From assembly GCA_026399445.1 (NCBI GenBank), contig JAPLRA010000362.1:1-5985 (forward strand): DNA of 5,985 bases, written 5' to 3'. The position numbers were made by a program, and so were the translations under genes. The notes beneath the pieces were generated by a model. It searched no databases and was not told where the DNA came from. It saw nothing but the letters and a program-made list of their open reading frames with translations. This DNA is from Sulfuritalea sp. Lineage in GTDB: Bacteria; Pseudomonadota; Gammaproteobacteria; Burkholderiales; Rhodocyclaceae. Below, one piece after another: positions 1 to 5,985 of this stretch. Each line of letters begins with the position of its first letter. Position 1 is the stretch's first letter.

Positions 1-1
1 A

Positions 2-529
2 AATGCCTGGGAGCACTATCCCTACAATGGCTACTACTTATTCGAAGATCTCTACGGCCTGCTGGCCGAACATCCGCGCATCAGGACCACAACCTATGCC
101 GAATTGCTGGCACGGCCAACGCCCCCGGTCGCCACCCCGCTGCCGAAGCTGACGGCGGGAAGCTGGGTCTACGGCACGATGTCGACCTGGATCGGCGACG
201 ATGCCAAGAACCGCGGCTGGGATCTGTTATGCGCGGCCAAACAAAGCTGCGACCGGGTCCTTGCCAGCGGCCGGCTCGGCGCTGCACAGGTTGCCGCCGT
301 CGAGGCGCAACTGGCCAATTGCGAAAGCTCCGACTGGTTCTGGTGGTTCGGCGACTACAATCCGTCCGCTGCGGTCGCCAGCTTCGACAGCCTGTACCGG
401 CGCAATCTGGTCCGGCTCTACCGCTTGCTGCAACTGGAACCACCCGCCCAGCTCGACACACCCATTTGCGCCGGATCGGCCACCGCAGAAGGCGGTTCCA
501 TGCGTCGCGTTTCCATCGCCTCCAACTAA
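2..529 (+). CDS. GH57 family glycoside hydrolase (amylase/amylopullulanase-like), C-terminal part, 5' end missing
   Basis: This is the last 175 codons of a gene that enters from the left edge and stops at TAA 527-529. The frame is open from base 2, so an internal ATG at 104 is not the start. The first residues read NAWEHYPYNGYYLFEDLYGL, which matches the stretch just after the conserved 'DGENxWE' segment of GH57 enzymes of the COG1449 type (alpha-amylase/amylopullulanase-like). The catalytic Asp of that segment would lie just outside the window. Further conserved stretches are GSWVYGTMSTWIGDDAKNR (158-214) and SSDWFWWFGDYN (326-361), both typical of the C-terminal half of this subfamily. The family acts on alpha-1,4- (sometimes alpha-1,6-) glucans; the exact specificity cannot be read from this part. 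No signal peptide can be judged because the N-terminus is absent. It lies 173 nt upstream of a second GH57 gene of a different subfamily, which supports a role in glycogen or maltodextrin turnover. The family call is firm and the substrate is uncertain. Confidence 0.85.
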   Translation, partial: NAWEHYPYNGYYLFEDLYGLLAEHPRIRTTTYAELLARPTPPVATPLPKLTAGSWVYGTMSTWIGDDAKNRGWDLLCAAKQSCDRVLASGRLGAAQVAAVEAQLANCESSDWFWWFGDYNPSAAVASFDSLYRRNLVRLYRLLQLEPPAQLDTPICAGSATAEGGSMRRVSIASN

Positions 530-702
530 CTTTCTAACTTTGATGAATCCCGAGCGACACCCCGGATGATGAAACACGTTAAAGGCGAATTGAAGGCCCG
601 CCCCCCCATCCCCCCTCGCGGGGGGCTACTCATCGGATCGCTTCGCTCGACTATCACCCACCGCTCCGAACAAATTATTTCACGCCAAGACTAAGACGAC
701 TC
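530..702. other. Intergenic region between the two GH57 genes
   Basis: This 173-nt gap holds no credible gene. Its left part is mixed composition (a TTTCTAACTTTGATGAATCC-like stretch), its centre is very C/G-rich with a strong hairpin (610-625), and its right part has an AT-rich patch, CAAATTATTT (671-680), shortly before the next start codon. The patch could be part of a promoter or simply an unstructured translation start region. I could not pair it with a convincing -35 element. It is by far the longest non-coding stretch in the window, so any separate promoter for the downstream 703-5985 genes would most likely lie here. Confidence 0.6.
610..625. repeat. Strong GC hairpin (C6-TCGC-G6) in the intergenic region
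   Basis: CCCCCC (610-615) and GGGGGG (620-625) form a perfect six-base-pair inverted repeat around the four-base loop TCGC. A second C-run, seven C at 601-607, lies just upstream and could compete for the same G-run. No T-run follows on the + strand (CTACTCATCGG follows) or on the - strand, so it does not meet the rule for an intrinsic terminator. It could still attenuate transcription, protect the 3' end of the upstream transcript, or belong to a dispersed intergenic repeat. Only the inverted repeat itself is seen; its role is inference. Confidence 0.6.
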
Positions 703-2726
703 ATGCCCATCAGCCTCCTGTTCGGGGTTCACGCCCACCAGCCCGTCGGCAATTTCCCTGCCGTCATCGACGACGCCCATATTCGCAGCTACGGCATGTT
801 CCTGCGCGTGATGGAGCGCTATCCCGAGTTTCGCTTCAGCGTGCACTTTTCCGGCTGGTTGCTGGATGTGCTGTTCGAGCGTTTTCCCGACGACATGGCC
901 CGCCTCACGGCGATGACCCGCCGGGGGCAGGTGGAGTGGTTCGGTTCCGGCGACTGCGAACCGGTACTGGCGGCAATTCCGCACCGTGACCGGGTGACGC
1001 AGATCACCACGCTGTCCGACAAGATTGAAAAGCGTTTCGGCATGCGCCCCTCGGGCGCCTGGCTGACCGAACGGGTCTGGGAGTCCTCCGTGGTGACCTC
1101 GCTGGTTGCTACCGGCATCCGCTACGTGGCGGTGGACGACTACCATTTCCTCTGCGCCGGCGAAAGTCAGGACCGCCTCGACAGCTTCTTCTCCACCGAC
1201 GAGGACGGCCGCCGCCTCGACCTGTTCCCGATTTCGGAAGCGGCGCGCTACCGCCTGCCCTTTTCGCCGGCGGGCGAGGCCGTCGCCTGGCTTGAAGACC
1301 TGGCACGCCAGGGGCGCCGCGCGGCGATCTACTTCGACGACATCGAAAAATTCGGCATCTGGCCCGAGACCTACGAGTGGGTGTTCGAGAAGGGCTGGCT
1401 GACGCAGTTCGTCGAAGGCGTACTGGGGTCAAAGCTGATCCGCACCGAGACCTATGCCGACTACCATGCCCGCGAGAAAACCCGCGGCATCGCCTACCTG
1501 CCGACCACGTCCTACACCGAAATGAACGAATGGACGCCGCCGGCAGAACGCCGGCGGAACGCGCCGCGACCTACCATGCCCTGCTCGAACAGGAAAAAGC
1601 CGCCGGCCGCTTCGAAGCGCACAAGCCGTTTCTGCGCGGCGGCATCTGGCGCAACTTCATGTCGCGCTACACCGAAGCCAACTGGATGCACAAGCGCATG
1701 CTCGGCGCCTCGCGACGCCTTGCCGAGCTGCCGCCCGAACAGCGCAGCCCCGAGTTGCAGGAGTATCTGCACCGGGCGCAGGCCAACGATGCATACTGGC
1801 ACGGCCTGTTCGGCGGCCTCTACCTGCCCCACCTGCGCCGCGCCATCTGGAACAACCTGCTCATGCTCGAGGCAGCCCTGGAGCGCCTGGCCCCCTGGCC
1901 GCGCCAGCAGCAGGGCGATCTCGACCATGACGGCCATGTCGAAACCGCCTTGCGCACCCCGCTTATCCACGCCTATGTGCGCGACGACGGCCACGCCTCG
2001 CTGGTGGAATTCTCCAGCCTGGCCGTGGCGCACAACTTCGGCGACACGCTGCGCGCCTACGCCGAGGCCTACCACGCCAAGATCGATCAGGCACATGCGG
2101 CGCACACGACACAGGATACTGGCGAAGGCATTACCTCGGCCCATGACCGTGTCGCCTTCCTGCATACGATCCTGCCTGGCGACGCAGACCCGGACGAGCG
2201 TCCGCGGGGCATCTTCGTCGACAGCGTGATCGGCAGCAACGACATGTTGCGCCCCCTGGATTTCTACGCAGCCGGCGAGTCTCCCGGCACCTGGGCCGCC
2301 ACGGGTCCGGGCTGGCTCATCGGGAAGACCTACCGCCTCGACGGCAACACGCTGAGCGTCGTGTTCCGCGCCGAAGGCGGCGCGCTGCCAAAGTTCATCG
2401 AGACCGAGCTGAATCTGGCACTGCCCAGCTGTGACGGCTATGGTGGGCGTTACGTGCTCGCCGACGGCAGCGTTCCCGGTGGTTTCGGCGAGGCGCTCGA
2501 ACTCGCCAGCATGCAGCGGATCACCCTCGACGACAGCGAACTGCGCGGCGCATTGCAGATCGAGGCCAGCCAACCTGTCCGGTTCGAGGCGCAGCCGCAT
2601 CGCACTGTCTCCCAATCCGAAGCCGGCTTCGAGAAGATCATGCAGGCGGTCTGCATCACCCTCGCTTGGTCGCCTGCATCCGGCGTCGAGCAGATCATCA
2701 CGCTCAAGATAATTCCTGCATCGTAA
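703..2726 (+). pseudogene. GH57 4-alpha-glucanotransferase / alpha-amylase, frameshifted near 1550
   Basis: The gene encodes a GH57 enzyme of the Thermococcus litoralis 4-alpha-glucanotransferase type, which cleaves alpha-1,4-glucan chains and transfers the released segment to another glucan. The first frame (from ATG 703) shows the family motifs: HAHQP at residues 10-14, GSGDCEP ending near 87 (E86), WLTERVWE with the expected nucleophile E123, and YFDDIEKFGIWP with the catalytic Asp in the pair D212/D213. It reads correctly to R283, then runs out of frame for 225 residues to a stop at 2229. The family sequence continues in another frame to TAA 2724-2726, with RGGIWRNF (around residue 308 of the repaired protein), NWMHKRML, and the middle and C-terminal domains (DUF1925/DUF1926 type, including SQSEAGFEK). 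Deleting one copy of an 11-bp tandem duplication (1539-1560) restores 670 residues, close to the 659 or so of the T. litoralis enzyme. No other lesion is visible, so the break is recent or artefactual. No signal peptide is seen, so it is likely cytoplasmic. No Shine-Dalgarno is obvious before ATG 703; the start is chosen because HAHQP then falls at the family's usual position. Confidence 0.88.
1539..1560 (+). repeat. 11-bp tandem near-duplication causing the frameshift
   Basis: GCCGGCAGAAC (1539-1549) is followed directly by GCCGGCGGAAC (1550-1560): ten of eleven bases match, with A1545 against G1556 as the only difference. Eleven is not a multiple of three, so the second copy shifts the GH57 reading frame. 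With one copy removed the codons run TGG ACG CCG CCG GCG GAA CGC GCC GCG ACC TAC (W-T-P-P-A-E-R-A-A-T-Y) straight into the downstream frame. Either copy can be removed; the A/G difference is silent there (GCA or GCG, both Ala). Confidence 0.9.
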
Positions 2727-2760
2727 AATCACCCCCTTCTTTAGCTACAGCCCAGACATC

Positions 2761-5316
2761 ATGCCCGGCACCCGCTTTCAGCTCGAAGTCAATCCAAAAG
2801 TTCCCGCTCGCCTCGCGCGTCTCGACGAACTCGCCAATAACTTGTGGTACAGCTGGGACCGGCCGACCCGCTCGTTGTTCGCGCGCCTGAGTGCCGGCTT
2901 GTGGCGCGCAACGCACCACAGCCCCAAAGCCTTCCTCAAACGCATTGATCAGAAGCGGATCAATGAGGCCGGTGACGATCCGGTATTCCTCGGCACCATG
3001 AACCGGGTGCTGTCGGCCTTCGATTCCTATCACGCGGAACCACGACTGGAACTGCCGGGCAAACCACCGCTTCAGGCAACCGACCTGATTGCCTACTTCT
3101 GCGCCGAGTTCGGCTTTCATGAAAGCCTCCCGATCTATTCGGGTGGCCTGGGCATTCTTGCGGGCGACCATTGCAAGGGTGCCTCCGACCTGCGACTGCC
3201 TTTCGTCGCCGTCGGCCTGCTCTACCGCCAAGGCTACTTCCACCAGACCATCAACCGTGACGGCAACCAGACCGCCCATTACGGCGACAACGATTTCGAT
3301 GACATGCCGATCGAGCCGGTACGCAACGAAGATGGCAGCAATGTACTGGTCGGCGTGGATTTCCCCGGTCGCACGGTATGGGCCAAAGTCTGGCGGGCAC
3401 GCGTCGGCATCAACAGCCTTTACCTGCTCGACACGCAACTGAGCCAGAACAGCGAAGCCGATCGTGGCATCGCGCATCAGCTCTACGGCGGCGACCGGCG
3501 CACCCGTATCGAGCAGGAAATCCTGCTTGGCGTCGGCGGCGTGCGCGCCCTCACCGCACTCGGGCTGCATCCCACCGTCTGGCACATCAATGAAGGCCAT
3601 GCCGCATTCCAGGTGCTGGAACGCGTTCGCAACCTGGTCGAACAGAACATGCCTTTCGCCGCCGCGCTTGAAGCGGCCGCGGCCAATACGATATTCACCA
3701 CTCACACCCCGGTGCCCGCCGGGCACGATCACTTCGCTGACGACATGGTGATGCACTACTTCGGCGAGTTCTGCAAGGCGACCGGGCTCGATCGCGATGG
3801 CTTGCTGGGCATGGGCCGCGTCGGCAGTGGTGGTGGCGAGTTCAACATGACGGCATTGGCATTGCGCGGATCACGTTTTCACAATGGCGTTTCGCGCATT
3901 CACGGCGAGGTTTCCTCGCGCATCTGCAGCGACCTTTGGCCGCAAGTCACCTCTGCCGAGAACCCGATGGATTACGTCACCAACGCGGTGCACGTGCCGA
4001 CATTTCTGGCGACCGACTGGTACGAAACCTTTGATCGGCATCTCGGCCTCGGCTGGCAGCACCGCCTCACCGACCAGAGCTGCTGGAACGGCGTGCAACG
4101 AATTCCGGACCAGATTTTCTGGAGCATCCGCCAATCGCTCAAGGCGCAACTGTTGCACCTGGTGCATAGCCGCGTGCGCCAGCAGCATCTGCGGAACCAG
4201 GGTTCCGAGGCGCACCTGGATCGCGTACTGAGAAACGCCGATCCGACCAATCCCACCGTCCTCACCATCGGCTTTGCCCGGCGCTTCGCCACCTACAAGC
4301 GCGCCGCGCTGCTGTTCAACAACCTGGACTGGCTGCGCGAAATCCTTTCCGATGCGCAGCGTCCGGTGCTGTTCATTTTTGCCGGCAAAGCTCACCCGGC
4401 GGACGAACCGGGGCGGCAGCTGATTCGCCAGATTGCAGAACTCTCGCAGCAGCGCGAGTTCGAAGGCCGCATTCTCCTGGTCGAAGGCTACGACCTGCAT
4501 CTGGCCCGGCGCATGGTCGCCGGCGTCGATGTCTGGCTCAACAATCCGATATATCCGCTGGAGGCCTCCGGCACCTCGGGCATGAAAGCCGCCATCAATG
4601 GCGCCATCAACCTGTCGGTACTCGATGGCTGGTGGGGGGAAGGCTACGACGGCAAGAACGGCTGGGCGATCAAGCCGGCCGCCGAGGGACTGGACCCAGC
4701 CCAGCGCGACATCGACGAAGCGCGCACCCTGTATGAACTGCTCCAGGACAGCGTCATCCCCATGTACTACCGCAACACGTCGCTCGGCTACTCCCCGGAA
4801 TGGGTCGCCATGGCCAAGCAGTCGATCGCGTCCATCATGCCCCGCTTCAACATGCAACGCATGCTGACCGACTATACCGAAAAGTTCTACTCACCCGCCG
4901 CCGAGCAATGGCGCCGCTATGCCGGCGACGACTTTTCCGGCGCACGCCGGGTGGCCGACTGGAAGGCGCGGATACGCGCCGCCTGGCCCCTCATCGGGTT
5001 GCGGCGTATCGATCAAGCGGTGGCACGCATCGGCTATGGCGAGACACTGCGCTTCGAAGTTGCGGTCCAGATCGACGGCCTGACGCCGGACGACCTGACG
5101 GTGGAACTGGTGTTCACCCGTCCCGGCGAGCCCACCTCGGCCAAGGCGCGACGCTATGAACTGCTGCACGAGCGAGCGCTGGAGCGTGGCGAGCATCTTT
5201 TCTCGCGCGAACTGACACCCGACCAGTGCGGCAAGATGGAGTACCGCGTCAGGGTGTTTCCGACTCACGAGTTGCTGACCCATCCCTTCGAGATGGGCAT
5301 GATGCTCTGGCTGTAG
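2761..5316 (+). CDS. glgP: Alpha-glucan (glycogen/maltodextrin) phosphorylase, GT35, DUF3417 type
   Basis: The 851-residue product is a cytoplasmic pyridoxal-phosphate enzyme that phosphorolyses alpha-1,4-glucan ends to glucose 1-phosphate. The N-terminus (about 1-110, with ELANNLWYSWDRPTRSLF) is the DUF3417-like domain that marks the 'alpha-glucan family phosphorylase' subgroup rather than the E. coli GlgP/MalP type. The catalytic core follows: YSGGLG (126-131) with GDH (135-137), NEGHAAF from residue 277, THTPVPAGHDHF (314-325), GFARRFATYKR (504-514, phosphate/PLP-binding basic cluster), and EASGTSGMKAA, whose K609 is the expected PLP Schiff-base lysine. The C-terminal 130 or so residues form a beta-rich tail ending FEMGMMLWL. 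The length fits the subgroup and no disruption is seen. It starts 34 nt after the GH57 stop and ends 10 nt before pgi, so co-transcription is likely. ATG 2761 is the only start that keeps the DUF3417 domain, although no clear Shine-Dalgarno precedes it. The GH57 transferase next to it would plausibly supply it with extended chains. Confidence 0.96.
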   Translation: MPGTRFQLEVNPKVPARLARLDELANNLWYSWDRPTRSLFARLSAGLWRATHHSPKAFLKRIDQKRINEAGDDPVFLGTMNRVLSAFDSYHAEPRLELPGKPPLQATDLIAYFCAEFGFHESLPIYSGGLGILAGDHCKGASDLRLPFVAVGLLYRQGYFHQTINRDGNQTAHYGDNDFDDMPIEPVRNEDGSNVLVGVDFPGRTVWAKVWRARVGINSLYLLDTQLSQNSEADRGIAHQLYGGDRRTRIEQEILLGVGGVRALTALGLHPTVWHINEGHAAFQVLERVRNLVEQNMPFAAALEAAAANTIFTTHTPVPAGHDHFADDMVMHYFGEFCKATGLDRDGLLGMGRVGSGGGEFNMTALALRGSRFHNGVSRIHGEVSSRICSDLWPQVTSAENPMDYVTNAVHVPTFLATDWYETFDRHLGLGWQHRLTDQSCWNGVQRIPDQIFWSIRQSLKAQLLHLVHSRVRQQHLRNQGSEAHLDRVLRNADPTNPTVLTIGFARRFATYKRAALLFNNLDWLREILSDAQRPVLFIFAGKAHPADEPGRQLIRQIAELSQQREFEGRILLVEGYDLHLARRMVAGVDVWLNNPIYPLEASGTSGMKAAINGAINLSVLDGWWGEGYDGKNGWAIKPAAEGLDPAQRDIDEARTLYELLQDSVIPMYYRNTSLGYSPEWVAMAKQSIASIMPRFNMQRMLTDYTEKFYSPAAEQWRRYAGDDFSGARRVADWKARIRAAWPLIGLRRIDQAVARIGYGETLRFEVAVQIDGLTPDDLTVELVFTRPGEPTSAKARRYELLHERALERGEHLFSRELTPDQCGKMEYRVRVFPTHELLTHPFEMGMMLWL

Positions 5317-5320
5317 GAAG
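5315..5320 (+). promoter_or_regulatory. Shine-Dalgarno site of pgi
   Basis: AGGAAG overlaps the glgP stop codon (TAG 5314-5316). Its AGGA core ends 8 nt before ATG 5327. An in-frame GTG at 5324 directly precedes the ATG but would sit only 5 nt from the core, so ATG 5327 is preferred. The overlap with the glgP stop suggests that ribosomes finishing glgP could help start pgi. Confidence 0.7.
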
Positions 5321-5326
5321 CAGGTG

Positions 5327-5985
5327 ATGAACCCCGCCACTGCCGCCGCCTGGAGAGCACTGACAGGCGCCGCCGAATCAGCCCGCGGTGTTCATCTGCG
5401 CGACCTATTCGCCGCTGATGCGAGGCGCTTCTCGTCCTTGTCCGCTCGCTGGAATGACTGGCTGCTCGACTACTCCAAGCAGCGTATCAGCACAGGCACG
5501 ATGAAGCAGTTGCATGAACTCTGGCGGGCCGCCGACGTAAGCGCCTGGATTGCCCGCATGCGTGCCGGCGACGCAATCAATCACAGCGAAGGACGCGCCG
5601 CGCTGCACATCGCGTTGCGCCATCCGGCCGGAAAGGGGCCGATCCTGCATGCCGGCCGCGATGTCGTGCCCGCCGTGCAGGGCGAACTGGACAAGATGCA
5701 GCGCTTTGCCGCGCAGATCCACGGCCGCCACTGGCGCGGCGCCACCGGAGAGCCAATCACCGATATCGTCAACATCGGCATCGGCGGTTCCGACCTCGGA
5801 CCGCGCATGGCTACCCAGGCACTCGCCGCTTTTCGCCACCCGGAACTGAAGGTTCATTTCGTCGCCAATCTGGATGGTGCCGATCTAGCTACCGTGCTCG
5901 CCGGATTGCAGCCGCGCACCACCCTGTTCATCATCGCCAGCAAGACCTTTACCACCCAGGAGACCATGCAGAACGCCGCCTCGGC
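5327..5985 (+). CDS. pgi: Glucose-6-phosphate isomerase, N-terminal part, 3' end beyond window
   Basis: The first 219 codons (plus two bases) of Pgi, which interconverts glucose 6-phosphate and fructose 6-phosphate in the cytoplasm, are present and open to the right edge. The N-terminus MNPATAAAWRALTGAAESAR leads into LRDLFAADARRFSSLSARW and LLDYSKQRI, typical of Pgi. HSEGRAALHIALR matches the conserved 'NxTExRAxLHxALR' region with Ser in place of the usual Thr. NIGIGGSDLGP (149-159) and SKTFTTQET (205-213) are the sugar-phosphate-binding loops. About 60% of the usual 550 or so residues, including the later catalytic Glu, His and Lys, lies outside the window. It follows glgP by 10 nt. Glucose 1-phosphate from GlgP would reach Pgi after a phosphoglucomutase, which is not encoded here. 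Confidence 0.95.
   Translation, partial: MNPATAAAWRALTGAAESARGVHLRDLFAADARRFSSLSARWNDWLLDYSKQRISTGTMKQLHELWRAADVSAWIARMRAGDAINHSEGRAALHIALRHPAGKGPILHAGRDVVPAVQGELDKMQRFAAQIHGRHWRGATGEPITDIVNIGIGGSDLGPRMATQALAAFRHPELKVHFVANLDGADLATVLAGLQPRTTLFIIASKTFTTQETMQNAAS

Noticed and set aside
540..568. A sigma70-type promoter beginning with TTGATG at 540
   Set aside because: No acceptable -10 box appears 16-18 nt downstream; the matching position reads CGGATG.
610..640. Intrinsic (rho-independent) terminator of the upstream GH57 gene
   Set aside because: The GC stem is strong, but no T-run follows on either strand.
1470..1560. Programmed -1 ribosomal frameshifting joining the two GH57 frames
   Set aside because: No good X-XXY-YYZ slippery heptamer is seen near the junction. 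A slip upstream would insert non-family residues, whereas deletion of one 11-bp copy restores the protein exactly.
1377..2726. A separate gene starting at ATG 1377 in the third frame
   Set aside because: Its first 57 or so codons are out-of-frame translation of conserved GH57 sequence. Only the part after about 1550 belongs to the family, so it is the 3' half of the broken gene and not an independent gene.
1512..2732. A 406-codon open frame on the - strand opposite the GH57 gene
   Set aside because: It lies antisense to a clear GH57 coding region, has no recognisable motifs, and long antisense frames are expected in GC-rich genes.
2704..3756. A 350-codon open frame on the - strand opposite the start of glgP
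   Set aside because: It is antisense to conserved phosphorylase motifs, and its translation resembles no family I recognise.
3871..4857. A 328-codon open frame on the - strand opposite the glgP core
   Set aside because: It is a shadow of the PLP-binding half of the phosphorylase, with no motif support.
5405..5857. A 150-codon open frame on the - strand opposite pgi
   Set aside because: The + strand here encodes unmistakable Pgi sequence, including NIGIGGSDLGP; the antisense frame is composition-driven.

Overview
The window is a high-GC, densely packed bacterial segment with all genes on the + strand. It carries storage-polysaccharide (glycogen/alpha-glucan) metabolism. The protein style (GH57 enzymes, a DUF3417-type alpha-glucan phosphorylase and a bacterial Pgi) and the GC-rich codon use suggest a proteobacterium, plausibly a betaproteobacterium of the Rhodocyclales type. 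That placement is an impression from the sequence and was not tested.

Layout: (1) 2-529, the 3' end of a GH57 amylase-type glycoside hydrolase whose start lies outside the window. (2) 530-702, an intergenic stretch with a strong C6/G6 hairpin but no convincing terminator or promoter. (3) 703-2726, a GH57 4-alpha-glucanotransferase/alpha-amylase gene of about 670 codons, split into two reading frames near 1550. (4) 2761-5316, an intact 851-residue alpha-glucan (glycogen/maltodextrin) phosphorylase, glgP. (5) 5327-5985, the first 219 codons of glucose-6-phosphate isomerase, pgi, running off the right edge. The gaps of 34 and 10 nt in (3)-(5) fit one transcript.

Together the genes describe alpha-glucan turnover. 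The GH57 enzymes would hydrolyse or rearrange alpha-1,4-glucan chains, GlgP would release glucose 1-phosphate by phosphorolysis, and after conversion by a phosphoglucomutase (not in the window) Pgi would link glucose 6-phosphate to fructose 6-phosphate and glycolysis or gluconeogenesis.

The most notable observation is the cause of the split GH57 gene. An 11-bp tandem near-duplication lies at 1539-1549/1550-1560. Removing one copy restores a single uninterrupted 670-residue protein that reads smoothly across the junction. This is either a real, potentially reversible, inactivating mutation or an assembly/sequencing error. I found no evidence of an undescribed biological system; the rest is a fairly ordinary metabolic cluster.
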